60,182 nucleotides of DNA from Alphaproteobacteria bacterium (GCA_024642465.1 JAHEBA010000007.1:1-60182), one strand, 5' to 3'. Positions 16,396 to 24,911 are shown, counted from the stretch's first letter. Notes: generated from the letters alone by a model not told the origin. Translations and numbers: made by a program.

Positions 16396-17352
16396 ATGCA
16401 AATTGCCCTGACCGGGGCGACCGGCTTCGTCGGCGCTCACACTGCGCGTGAACTTATCAGCTACGGTCATGATGTGCGCCTGCTGGTACGCGATGCAGGC
16501 AGGCTGACGCCTGAACTGGCGCAAGGCGCGCAGATCGTTGAAGGCAGCCTGGAGGACGCGACGGCCCTGTCCGGCCTGGTGCAGGACGCCGATGCAGTGA
16601 TCCACGTGGCAGGCGCCATCAAGGCGGCGAACCTGCACGGGTTCATGGCGGCAAACGCACACGGCGCGGCGCGGCTGGCCGCAGCGGCGGTGCAGGCAGG
16701 CGTCAGCCGGTTCGTGCACGTTTCGTCGCTGGCCGCGCGCGAGCCGCAGCTCTCGGGGTATTGCGCGTCGAAGGCGGCGGGCGAAGTGGCGGTGCGGACG
16801 GCGGCGGATGCCGCGCCCGGTATGGCGCTGACGATCATCCGGCCGCCGGCGGTGTACGGGCCGGGCGACCGGGCAACGTTGCCGCTGGTCAGGCAGCTGG
16901 CGAGCCCGGTCTGCCTGATGACCGGGACGGCAGGACAAAGGCTTTCGCTGATCCATGTTGCGGACCTGGCTGCCGCGCTGGTTGCGGCGGCGGAAGGTGC
17001 AGGCCGGTCCGGTGCGTGCTACGAGATCGATGATGGCACGCCGGGCGGGTACAGCCATGCCGCGATGGCCGAGGCAGCAGGGCAGGTGACCGGCCGGGTT
17101 TCGAGGGTGGCTCATCTGCCGCGCGCGCTGCTGACGCTGACGGGGGCGGGGGCCGAAGGGTTGATGAGCGTGACGGGCCGGGCGGTCATTCTCAGCCGGG
17201 GCAAGGTGCGTGAACTGTATCATGACGACTGGGTTTGCACGGGTGAGAAATTCGAACATGCAGGGCCTTGGCGGGCGCGCTACCGGTTTGCCGAGGGCTA
17301 TGCCGACACGCTTCGCTGGTACCGGATCAACGGATGGTTGCCTGCACGCTGA
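16396..17352 (+). CDS. cerR: NAD-dependent epimerase/dehydratase family reductase, CerR-like
   Basis: A 318-residue extended SDR protein. The cofactor motif TGATGFVG is at 6-13, with catalytic Ser110/Ser111 and Y122-x-x-x-K126 (GYCASK). Its position between the acyl-AMP ligase and the ACP/serine palmitoyltransferase genes matches the bacterial ceramide reductase CerR, which reduces the 3-keto group during ceramide synthesis. The assignment to CerR rests on this context. The ATG at 16396 gives a normal Rossmann N-terminus. A GTG at 16369 overlaps the ligase stop as GTGA and would add nine residues, so coupled translation from there is possible. Confidence 0.82.
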   Translation: MQIALTGATGFVGAHTARELISYGHDVRLLVRDAGRLTPELAQGAQIVEGSLEDATALSGLVQDADAVIHVAGAIKAANLHGFMAANAHGAARLAAAAVQAGVSRFVHVSSLAAREPQLSGYCASKAAGEVAVRTAADAAPGMALTIIRPPAVYGPGDRATLPLVRQLASPVCLMTGTAGQRLSLIHVADLAAALVAAAEGAGRSGACYEIDDGTPGGYSHAAMAEAAGQVTGRVSRVAHLPRALLTLTGAGAEGLMSVTGRAVILSRGKVRELYHDDWVCTGEKFEHAGPWRARYRFAEGYADTLRWYRINGWLPAR

Positions 17353-17399
17353 GACCTGCCTACAAAGCGGCACAATGCTGGTGAAGAGATACGAAACAG

Positions 17400-17651
17400 A
17401 TGACACCTGAAGACAAAGCCATATTCGACAAGCTGGCCGAGCTGCTGGGCCCCTTCAACGAGAAGGGTGTGGAGCTCAAGCCCGAGACGGAGATTGCCGT
17501 GGACCTCGCCATCGACAGCGTGTCGGTGATGGATTTCGTGATGGAAGTCGAGGACCACTTCGACATCGACATTCCGCTCAACGTGCTGTCGGACACGCAC
17601 ACCATGAACGACCTGGTGGGCGTGGTGAAGGCGCGGGTGAACAAGGCGTGA
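17400..17651 (+). CDS. Specialised acyl carrier protein of the ceramide operon
   Basis: An 83-residue acidic acyl carrier protein. Ser40 in LAIDSVSVMDF is the phosphopantetheine site; this differs from the LGADSLD of the housekeeping AcpP, so it is a dedicated carrier. Helix II (FVMEVEDHFDIDIP) is typical. It starts 47 bases after the reductase and 10 bases before serine palmitoyltransferase. In the Caulobacter system an equivalent ACP is charged by the acyl-ACP synthetase and supplies the acyl donor for sphingolipid synthesis; the same role is inferred here. Confidence 0.92.
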   Translation: MTPEDKAIFDKLAELLGPFNEKGVELKPETEIAVDLAIDSVSVMDFVMEVEDHFDIDIPLNVLSDTHTMNDLVGVVKARVNKA

Positions 17652-17661
17652 GGTTAAGTGC

Positions 17662-18867
17662 ATGGTTGACCTGCTGGACAAGTACAAGCCGCTGCTTGAG
17701 CGGATGCATGCGGTGGAACAGGCCGGCTCGCGCATCGGGCCGGTCAACGAGCGGCTGCTGTCGCCCACGCGTGCCATCATCAATGGCCGCGACACCATTC
17801 TGGCCGGCACCAACAACTACATGGGCGTCACCTTCGAGCGCGAGTGCGTCGAGGCCGGCAAGAAGGCGCTGGAGGAGTTCGGCACCGGCACCACCGGATC
17901 GCGCATCGCCAATGGCAGCTACGCCATGCACGAGGAACTGGAGCGCGAACTGGCGTCATTCCTCGGCATGAAGCAGTGTATCGTGTTCTCCACCGGCTAC
18001 CAGGCCAACCTTGGCATGATGGCAGGGCTTGCCGGACCCAGGGACACCATCTTCCTCGATGCCGACAGTCATTCCTCGATCTATGACGGTTGCACGCTGT
18101 CGGGTGCGAAGCTGGTGCGGTTCCGCCACAATGATCCCGCCGACCTCGACAAACGGCTGACCCGCATGGAGAACGACGGCGGCGGCCGGCTTGTCGTGCT
18201 GGAAGGCATCTACTCGATGCTGGGCGACCGGGCGCCGCTGGCCGAGTTCGTCGAGGTGAAGAAGAAGCACGGCTTCCAGCTGCTGGTGGACGAGGCACAT
18301 TCATTCGGTGTGCTGGGGCCCAATGGCTGCGGCCTTGCCGACGAGGCCGGGCTGATGGACGAGGCCGACTTCATCGTCGGCACGTTCTCCAAGTCGATCG
18401 GCGCAATCGGCGGGTTCGGGGCTTCCAACCACCCGATGTTCGAAACTTTGCGCTATGCGTCCAAGCCGTACATGTTCACTGCTTCGCCGTCACCGGCGTC
18501 GATTGCCACGGCGACGGCGGCGGTGCGCCTGCTGAAGCGGGAGCCACAGCGGCGCGACCGGCTGCAGGCCAATTCGGCGCGCCTGTTCCATGGACTGAAG
18601 GGCCTCGGGCTGCAACTGGGCTGCGATACGGTAAGCCCAGTGATCGCGGTCAAGTGCGAGGACGAGACGTCGACGCTGGTGATGTGGAACCAGCTGCTGG
18701 AGGCGGGGGTCTACGTCAACATTGCGCTGCCGCCGGGCACGCCGGGCAAGCTGTGCCTGCTGCGGTGTTCGGTTTCGGCGGCGCATACGGACGAGGAAAT
18801 CGACCGCATCATCGCGCTGTTCTCATCGGTTGTCGCCAGCCGCAACCGGGTGGCTGCCGCGGTCTGA
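17662..18867 (+). CDS. spt: Serine palmitoyltransferase (alpha-oxoamine synthase family)
   Basis: A 401-residue PLP enzyme that condenses serine with an acyl thioester to 3-ketosphinganine, the first step of sphingolipid synthesis. The PLP lysine is K244 in GTFSKSIG, with D210 and H213 in DEAHS and a stacking His137 in DADSHSS. These are all about 21-22 residues earlier than the known Sphingomonas enzyme positions, which fits its shorter N-terminus. Other family members (KBL, BioF, HemA) share the fold, but the adjacent ACP, CerR-like and acyl-AMP ligase genes favour the sphingolipid role. It ends only 4 bases from the convergent lptG stop. Confidence 0.9.
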   Translation: MVDLLDKYKPLLERMHAVEQAGSRIGPVNERLLSPTRAIINGRDTILAGTNNYMGVTFERECVEAGKKALEEFGTGTTGSRIANGSYAMHEELERELASFLGMKQCIVFSTGYQANLGMMAGLAGPRDTIFLDADSHSSIYDGCTLSGAKLVRFRHNDPADLDKRLTRMENDGGGRLVVLEGIYSMLGDRAPLAEFVEVKKKHGFQLLVDEAHSFGVLGPNGCGLADEAGLMDEADFIVGTFSKSIGAIGGFGASNHPMFETLRYASKPYMFTASPSPASIATATAAVRLLKREPQRRDRLQANSARLFHGLKGLGLQLGCDTVSPVIAVKCEDETSTLVMWNQLLEAGVYVNIALPPGTPGKLCLLRCSVSAAHTDEEIDRIIALFSSVVASRNRVAAAV

Positions 18868-18871
18868 GCGG

Positions 18872-19951
18872 TCAGGTCACCGTTTCGGCGCGGAACGTCA
18901 TTGCACCTGCCACGGCGGCGTAGACCAGGAATGGCGCCCACGCACCGAACCATGGCGGAACAAATCCAACTTCGCCCATGGTCAGCGAGATGCCCTCGAA
19001 GATCGAGTAGGTGAAGCCGACTGCGAGGCCGACCATGAACAGGCGGCCGGCGCCGCCACCGCGCCTGAACTTCACGGCCAGAGGAATGCAAAGCGCCACC
19101 ATCAGCCACGGCGTGAACAGCAGCGACATGCGCCGGTGCCACCAGGTTTCGAACACGTGTACCGGCTTGATGCCGAAACCGGCATTGCGGATGAAATAGC
19201 CCAGGTCGACGGTGCTCATCTCGGAAGGCTCGCCGGAGCGCTTGCCCTCGCGGGCCGGGCGCATGTTGCCGGAGTAGATCAGGCGGCTCACCCGGTTCGG
19301 CTCCACGTTCGCGGCATGGTAGATGATCACGTCATCCAGCTGCCAGCGCCGGCTGGTGAGCCGTGCCGATGCGGCATGGATCTGTTCGGTCAGCTTTCCG
19401 GTGGCATCGCGCCGGAAAATGATGATGTTGGACAGTTCGGATGCGTCGGCGTTGGCCTTGGAGGCGCGCAGGATGTCGTTGCCGGCACGCAGCCAGATCG
19501 CGCCTTTCTGGCCCACCTGCGCCTTCTTGCGGCTGTACTCGCCCACGCCCCAGTCGATCAGCTTGCTGGACACGCGCGGCACCGCCTGATCGGCGATCAG
19601 GAAGGTGATGCCGCCGATCACCAGGCTCATCGGCAGCAGCAGTACCACCACCTTGAGGGGCGAAAGACCGGTCGCCCAGATTGCCGTAAGCTCGCTGCGA
19701 TAACTCAGCTCCACCAGGGTCAGCAGGATGCCGAGCAGGACGGCAATGGCCATGAAGGCAGACGCGGTGACCGGCAGCAGAAGGGCTGCATAGTGTGCAA
19801 GGGCAATCGCGCCGCCGCCGCCCTGTTTCATGATCTCCTCGGAGTAGGTGACCAGGGTAAGCGAGACCACGAACGCGGAAATGCCGAGCAGGATGGCAAC
19901 GAAGCGCACCAGGATCATGCGCGAGACAAGCCAGCCGATGGTGCTGATCAT
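18872..19951 (-). CDS. lptG: LptG-type permease of an LPS-transporter-like ABC exporter
   Basis: A 359-residue permease of the LptF/LptG family. Three N-terminal helices (about 9-30, 51-80 and 97-119) are followed by a periplasmic beta-rich domain (about 130-265) and three C-terminal helices. The coupling segment YRSELTAIWATGLSP near residue 83 is the family mark. Its ATG overlaps the lptF stop by four bases. In the canonical system LptB2FG lifts LPS out of the inner membrane. Here it is the last gene of an operon starting with a bCerS-like acyltransferase, with no lptD, surA or pdxA near, so a sphingolipid cargo is possible. Confidence 0.85.
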   Translation of the reverse strand: MISTIGWLVSRMILVRFVAILLGISAFVVSLTLVTYSEEIMKQGGGGAIALAHYAALLLPVTASAFMAIAVLLGILLTLVELSYRSELTAIWATGLSPLKVVVLLLPMSLVIGGITFLIADQAVPRVSSKLIDWGVGEYSRKKAQVGQKGAIWLRAGNDILRASKANADASELSNIIIFRRDATGKLTEQIHAASARLTSRRWQLDDVIIYHAANVEPNRVSRLIYSGNMRPAREGKRSGEPSEMSTVDLGYFIRNAGFGIKPVHVFETWWHRRMSLLFTPWLMVALCIPLAVKFRRGGGAGRLFMVGLAVGFTYSIFEGISLTMGEVGFVPPWFGAWAPFLVYAAVAGAMTFRAETVT

Positions 19952-21144
19952 GGCATCGCCCTACCGGTTGCAGGGCGGATGCGCCGCCATGCCGCCCGCA
20001 CGGCATCGGCGATTTCCTCAAGCAGTGGGTCGAGCCACGGCCGCGGCAGGGTGTAGCAGGCGACGTAGTAACGCCACAGTGCAAATGCCGAGAACAGCGC
20101 GAAAGGCAGCCATATTGCGAGCCATACGGACGTGCCCGATACTCTTGCGATAAGCGCTCCCTGCTGCAGTATTTCGTGGAAGGCGACCAGCAGGACCAGT
20201 GCCACGGCGAAGCGGTAAGCCCGGTTGCCGCGCCGCTGGCCGATGGCATAGGGCAGCGCGAGAAACGGCAGGATCAGCACCAGCGCCACCAGTGCAAGGC
20301 GCAGATGAAACTGCGATTCGAGCGACTGTTGCCGGCCGGGTTTCAAGTCCGGCTTGCGCAGTTCGCGGTACAGTTCGGACAGCGTCAGTTCGCGCTCGTT
20401 CTGCCCCCGCTCCCTGAATATGGCGTCCTGGATCTCGCCAAGCGCGATGTCTGCCGTCTTGAAGTCGCCAACGATGGGCGGGTCGACGGCTTCCACCGAT
20501 GTGGTGCTGGCAGGCTTCTTGATCTCGAGCCGGTGACCGGTTTCCAGCCTGAGGATGGGGCGGCGGCGTTCGGGATCGTCGACAAGCTGGCCGGCCTCGG
20601 CGGTGATGGTTTCGGTGCCTTTTTCATTCCTGTCGTCAAACAGGAAAATGCGCTGGAACGAATTGTCCCGGCGGGTCAACTTGTCGAGCATGAAGGTGCG
20701 GCTGCCGGTTTGCATGAATACGCCTTCCTCGGCCAGGAAGAACACATCCACATGCGACAGGGCATAAACGGTGGCGCGATAGGCATATAGCGAATAGGGC
20801 TGCACCCAGCCGAACATCAAGGCTGCATTGGCGGCCAGCACCACGGCTATGATGGCGACGGGCCGGGTCAAACGCCCCAGGCTGATGCCGGCAGCGAGAA
20901 AGGCATCCAGCTCTGAATCCTTCGACATCTTGTTGAAGCCGAACAGAAGGCCGAGATAGAGCGCAACCGGCGCGGCCAGTCCGATATAGTGCGGCATCCA
21001 GTAAGCCAGAAGCTCGATCACCACGCCGAACGAATTGCGGTTTCCAAGCGTGATGTCGAGAACCTTGACGATGCGCTCCGCGCACAGCACGGCCATGCCG
21101 GCCCCCAGCGCCGTCAACAGCGGGATGGAGACCTGGCGGATCAC
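19948..21144 (-). CDS. lptF: LptF-type permease of an LPS-transporter-like ABC exporter
   Basis: A 398-residue LptF-family permease: hydrophobic helices at the N-terminus, a periplasmic domain (about 110-280), and three C-terminal helices. The coupling helix MSKDSELDAFLAAGISLGR is well conserved. The start is odd. The first usable start codon in frame is GTG at 21144, but the frame upstream encodes IIERY, which matches the usual LptF beginning (IERYhhRQ). No ATG, GTG or TTG lies in frame between the previous gene's stop and this GTG, although a strong AAGGAGGA sits about 50 bases upstream. The true start may be unconventional. It forms an operon with lptG and the upstream phosphoesterase. Confidence 0.83.
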   Translation of the reverse strand: MIRQVSIPLLTALGAGMAVLCAERIVKVLDITLGNRNSFGVVIELLAYWMPHYIGLAAPVALYLGLLFGFNKMSKDSELDAFLAAGISLGRLTRPVAIIAVVLAANAALMFGWVQPYSLYAYRATVYALSHVDVFFLAEEGVFMQTGSRTFMLDKLTRRDNSFQRIFLFDDRNEKGTETITAEAGQLVDDPERRRPILRLETGHRLEIKKPASTTSVEAVDPPIVGDFKTADIALGEIQDAIFRERGQNERELTLSELYRELRKPDLKPGRQQSLESQFHLRLALVALVLILPFLALPYAIGQRRGNRAYRFAVALVLLVAFHEILQQGALIARVSGTSVWLAIWLPFALFSAFALWRYYVACYTLPRPWLDPLLEEIADAVRAAWRRIRPATGRAMP

Positions 21145-21234
21145 GTACCGCTCGATTATCGGAAACCTGAAGATGGGCGCTGCCGGCGCGAGCCGTCCTC
21201 CTTGCTGGATGGTGCCGCCGGTGCGGCTGCGTGC

Positions 21235-22152
21235 TTATGGCTCCAGACTGTAGCTGGTTTGTGGCACGAAAGCGCGTTGCGCTGCCTGCCAGACCCGCGT
21301 GTTGACGGTGCATTGCCATTGGCCCGACACGCGTCTGATCGTATATTCGTTCCACGCCGAAGGCTCGGTATTGCGTGCGCCGTTGGAGCTGGCAGACGGA
21401 ACCCCGATAACGTGCACGGTTCCGTGGCGCGAGGCAAGCTTGTGGCGCATGGCGGTGTGGTTGTGGCCATGCACGACGAGGTCGCAGCCCTCGTCCTGCA
21501 GGATGCCGGCAAGTTCGGCTGCATCGGTCAGCGCCTTGCGCTGCTTGGCCAGCCCCGGCAATGGCGGGTGATGGATCATGAGCAGCCGGAAGAAACCACG
21601 CTGGCGCAGGTTGGACAAGGTGGAGGCAAGCGCCTCGAGTTGTGCCGGTCCAAGTGTTCCGGTGGCGCGGCCGGGCCGTGTCGGAATGCCGGTCGTGACG
21701 CCGATCAGCGCGATGTTGCGGCGCTGGCGCACGTAGGGAAAGGCCATCGCGACGCTATCGGTGGGCCGGGCGCCCGGCACCGCCAGGTCGCCGGTCATGT
21801 AGTCGCCCCACAGGCCGAGCCCATCTTCCCAGGCGACCGGCACATAGGCATCGTGGTTGCCTGGCACGAATGATATCCACTCGGGCGAACCTGCATGCTG
21901 CAGCCAGCTTGCCCCGTTGATGAACTCGCGCTTGAGGGCAATGTTGACAAGGTCGCCGGTCACCATCAGGTGGTCTGGCCGGGCGGCCTTGATGTCGCGG
22001 ACAATCTCGGCCGTGATCGCGGGATCATGAATGCCGCGGCGGCGGAACATCCAGGAATTGTAGCCGACCAGCCGCTTTGAGTTCATTTCGCTGGCCTTGA
22101 CCGGCGGCAAAGGCCCCAGGTGAACGTCGGAGATGTGGGCGATGCGGATCAT
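21235..22152 (-). CDS. Calcineurin-like metallophosphoesterase
   Basis: A 305-residue two-metal phosphoesterase. All five motifs are present: DVH (9-11), GDLVN, GNHD, HHPP and GHNH, so it should be active. There is no signal peptide, so it acts in the cytoplasm or at the inner membrane face. It overlaps the upstream bCerS-like gene by four bases (ATGA) and precedes lptF, so the set is translationally linked. The family includes lipid phosphatases such as LpxH-type pyrophosphatases and nucleotide phosphodiesterases. A role in handling a phosphorylated sphingolipid or head group is my inference from the operon. Confidence 0.85.
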   Translation of the reverse strand: MIRIAHISDVHLGPLPPVKASEMNSKRLVGYNSWMFRRRGIHDPAITAEIVRDIKAARPDHLMVTGDLVNIALKREFINGASWLQHAGSPEWISFVPGNHDAYVPVAWEDGLGLWGDYMTGDLAVPGARPTDSVAMAFPYVRQRRNIALIGVTTGIPTRPGRATGTLGPAQLEALASTLSNLRQRGFFRLLMIHHPPLPGLAKQRKALTDAAELAGILQDEGCDLVVHGHNHTAMRHKLASRHGTVHVIGVPSASSNGARNTEPSAWNEYTIRRVSGQWQCTVNTRVWQAAQRAFVPQTSYSLEP

Positions 22153-23315
22153 GCGGTCCGGTCCCCGCTTGCAGTTGCAGCGAGCTTGCGTTCATAGATG
22201 CGGTAGGTCTTGTAGGGCACACCGCCAACGGCTTCGATCATCCGCCGCATGGGCAGGTTGTCCTCGAGAATCCACGACAGTTCGGCCTGTGTGGTACCCC
22301 GCGCCACGTGATAGCGGCGGATGGTGTCGATGACCGCGATGGCCAGCGCCGAGCCGACCGGTGTGCCGTGAAACTTGCGGCGCACCCCCATCAGCGGCAT
22401 GCGCACGGCCTGCGGCGCCTTCAACTTCAGCCGGGCCAGCAACCTGAATACGCCGAACGGGAACAGGCGGCCCTTGAGGTCTTTCGCGGCCTGGTTGATG
22501 TCGGGCAGGGTAACTGCCATTGCCGCCGGTTCGCCCTTATACTCGGCGAAGGCGATGTAGCCCTCGTCGACCAGCAGCTTGAGGTCGGCACCCAGCTTGT
22601 CGATCTCGGCCTGCGAGAACGGGGTGAAGCCCCAGTTGCCCGACCATGCGTCATTGAAAATGTCGATCAGGATGGCAAGGTCGCGGGCAAGGTTCTTCTT
22701 GCTCAGGGGGCGCACCTTCAGTTCGCCGGTCTGCTCGACCTTGCGCAACATGCCGGCCAGCCCGCGCGGCAGCTCCTTCGAGTTGTCGAAGCTGTAGGCC
22801 AGCACGTCCTTCACCTTGGCATAGCCTGCCGCCTCGACATGAGGCCCATACCAGCGCCGGGCATGGCCCATCATCACTGCGGGCGGGTGATCGAATCCGT
22901 CGATCAGCAGACCGGTTTCCTCGTTGATCGAAAAGCTGAACGGGCCAATGACGCGGGTCATGCCACATGCGGCGAGCCAGTTTTCGGCCGTTTCCAACAG
23001 TGCCCTGAACACTGCCGGATCATCGATCGCGTCAAGGAAGCCGAACATGCCGGTAGCATCCTTGTGGCGCTCGTTGCGCAATTCGTCGACCTGGGCCGAG
23101 ATCCGCCCGACCGGCTTGCCGTCACGCCAGGCCACGAACAGTTGCGCGCTGGCATGCTGGAAGAAGGGGTTGTGCTTTTCCGAGATGTGCTGGGCGCGCT
23201 CCAGGGTCAGGGGCGCGATCCAGGCGGGGTCGCCGGCGAAAACCAGGTGCGGCACCTTCAGAAAGGCCTGCCGTCCAACCTTGCCGGTCACTGGGGTGAC
23301 TGTCAGACCGGTCAT
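22149..23315 (-). CDS. bcerS: GNAT-fold N-acyltransferase, likely bacterial ceramide synthase (bCerS)
   Basis: A 388-residue protein of the acyl-CoA N-acyltransferase superfamily, in the group annotated as GNAT or hypothetical with a conserved SINEETGLLIDGFD block (about 130-143). The known bacterial ceramide synthase of Caulobacter, which N-acylates the sphingoid base, is a GNAT-type protein coded close to spt. Here the gene faces the spt operon across 3.4 kb and leads the operon with the phosphoesterase and lptFG. Identity as bCerS is inferred from family and context. The ATG at 23315 (AAGG upstream) is chosen; the open frame extends 33 codons further but encodes a low-complexity basic tail. 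Confidence 0.75.
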   Translation of the reverse strand: MTGLTVTPVTGKVGRQAFLKVPHLVFAGDPAWIAPLTLERAQHISEKHNPFFQHASAQLFVAWRDGKPVGRISAQVDELRNERHKDATGMFGFLDAIDDPAVFRALLETAENWLAACGMTRVIGPFSFSINEETGLLIDGFDHPPAVMMGHARRWYGPHVEAAGYAKVKDVLAYSFDNSKELPRGLAGMLRKVEQTGELKVRPLSKKNLARDLAILIDIFNDAWSGNWGFTPFSQAEIDKLGADLKLLVDEGYIAFAEYKGEPAAMAVTLPDINQAAKDLKGRLFPFGVFRLLARLKLKAPQAVRMPLMGVRRKFHGTPVGSALAIAVIDTIRRYHVARGTTQAELSWILEDNLPMRRMIEAVGGVPYKTYRIYERKLAATASGDRTA

Positions 23316-23609
23316 GAAGCGTGGGCCTTGCCGGGTCGTGGTGCCGCGCCATTGGCGTACCGGAACATTGCGATGGCGCCCAGCATCAGCCTGCCGTTTC
23401 CGGGCTGGCCGCAAACAGTGCGGAGGGCATGGTCAGGATTCGCAGGCATGGCGAAACGATTAGTGCCGCCTGAGGGCGGGGGCAAGTGCTGAATTCATAC
23501 GTGGATGCTTGCACCGGGTGGGCAAACCGGCGTTTGTATGGTTCAAGGGCGTCGGGCGGCCTCTCGCCGGGGGGAGCTTGTGCCTGAAAGGCGATGACGT
23601 GGCCACGAC

Positions 23610-24080
23610 ATGCTGAAACAGATCATATATCCGCTGGCAAACCGGTTCGTGCTGCAGCCGCTCGGGCGCGTGACGCGCGGCATGACGCTTGGCGTGCGTG
23701 GCGTGGTGACAGACAGCGAAGGGCGGATGCTGGTGGTGCGCCAGACCTACACCCACGGCTGGATATTTCCGGGCGGCGGCGTGGAACGCGGCGAGACCGC
23801 GCTCGAGGCGCTGGCGCGCGAACTCCACGAGGAGGCCGCCGTCAGGATGAAGGGCAAACCGCAGATGCACGGGCTGTTTTCCAACCATGCCCATATTCCG
23901 GGTGATCATGTGGCGGTGTACCTGGTGCGCGACTACGACGAGGAGCCTTGGAAGCCGTCAATGGAAATATCGCACCGGGCGTTTCTGGCCCCCGATGAAA
24001 TCAGGCAGGACTGCTCGGATGCGATGAAGCGGCGGCTGGATGAACTGGCCGGCGGGGCGGAGCCTGCCGCAATCTGGTGA
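23610..24080 (+). CDS. Nudix hydrolase
   Basis: A 156-residue Nudix protein. The Nudix box runs from about 56 to 78 (GGGVERGETALEALARELHEEA) and fits GX5EX7REUXEEXGU except that Ala replaces the last Gly. It cleaves a nucleoside diphosphate linked to another group, but the substrate cannot be read. The N-terminal MLKQIIYPLANRFVLQPLGR looks like an amphipathic helix, seen in a subgroup of alphaproteobacterial Nudix proteins. It is divergent from the bCerS-like gene across a 294-base gap in which I see no clear element. Confidence 0.87.
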   Translation: MLKQIIYPLANRFVLQPLGRVTRGMTLGVRGVVTDSEGRMLVVRQTYTHGWIFPGGGVERGETALEALARELHEEAAVRMKGKPQMHGLFSNHAHIPGDHVAVYLVRDYDEEPWKPSMEISHRAFLAPDEIRQDCSDAMKRRLDELAGGAEPAAIW

Positions 24081-24168
24081 AGGCACAAAGCTTTTGACCG
24101 GCGCGGGCAAGCCGTGATAGGTGCACTTTCTCTCTGGCGGCAACCGCCGCACAACAGGACGGGACACG

Positions 24169-24279
24169 ATGATCCGGACCAACCGGGAGCGACGATTGGC
24201 GATCGAGCGACGCGCGGCAACCATGCTGCGCGGCGCCGGTTTGCCGCTTGCTGCCTCGAAGGTCCTGCACCCGATCTAG
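24169..24279 (+). CDS. Candidate small basic protein (36 aa)
   Basis: An ATG at 24169, 5 bases after AGGACGGG, opens a 36-codon frame ending in TAG. It encodes an arginine-rich helix (8 Arg in the first 22 residues) followed by LPLAASKVLHPI. It lies in the 270-base gap between the Nudix and GNAT genes. It may be a real small protein or chance; nothing in it is recognisable, but its codons resemble the neighbours and the ribosome binding site is good. Confidence 0.3.
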   Translation: MIRTNRERRLAIERRAATMLRGAGLPLAASKVLHPI

Positions 24280-24350
24280 TGCATCGCTTCCGGGCTCGGG
24301 CGCGCCGGCAAGACATGTAATCATCATATCTGCCTGAGAGACTTCGCCCG

Positions 24351-24911
24351 ATGCCGTTCAATTCATCCATCATCAAGCCATTCGACTTTGACGACGCTGC
24401 TCTCGTGAGCAAATCCGAAGGTTTGCTCGACCGTGCTTTCGGCATCGGCAGGCGCACCAAGACCTCCTACCGCTTCCGTGAAGGCGAAACGGCAGTACCG
24501 GGCCTCAGCTTCGGGCTGTGGCTGCCGGCGGCTGACGACGAGATGGAGCAATGGCTGGTGGCGGTGATCAGCTTCTGGCGGCTGAAGATCGGGCAGGCTG
24601 GTCATGATGCGATCATGCTTGGTCCGCTCGCGGTGGAACCGGTGTTGCAGGGCAAGGGTCTGGGCCGCAAGCTGATGCAGCATGCGCTGGAGGAAGCTGG
24701 GCGGCTGGGCCACGGCCTGGCGATCCTGGTGGGTGATGAGCCGTATTATGCGCCGTTCGGGTTCTCGCGAGTGCCGGACGGGCGGTTGCTGCTGCCCGGC
24801 CCGGTGGACCCGGCGCGGCTGCTGTTCCGGGAGCTGGATCCGGGCGCGTTTGACGGCGTCAGCGGGCTGGTACTGCCGCCATCGCGGTTTGCCACCAAGG
24901 ACAAGGTCTGA
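24351..24911 (+). CDS. GNAT family N-acetyltransferase
   Basis: A 186-residue acyl-CoA N-acetyltransferase. Motif A, which binds the CoA pyrophosphate, is LGPLAVEPVLQGKGLGRKLM (about 88-107), in good Q-x-x-G-x-G form. Next, LVGDEPYYAPFGFSRV is the common end of the YhbS-like subgroup of small-molecule acetyltransferases. The substrate is unknown. It is convergent with the large membrane protein gene on the other strand, its stop ending one base before that gene's stop. Confidence 0.85.
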   Translation: MPFNSSIIKPFDFDDAALVSKSEGLLDRAFGIGRRTKTSYRFREGETAVPGLSFGLWLPAADDEMEQWLVAVISFWRLKIGQAGHDAIMLGPLAVEPVLQGKGLGRKLMQHALEEAGRLGHGLAILVGDEPYYAPFGFSRVPDGRLLLPGPVDPARLLFRELDPGAFDGVSGLVLPPSRFATKDKV

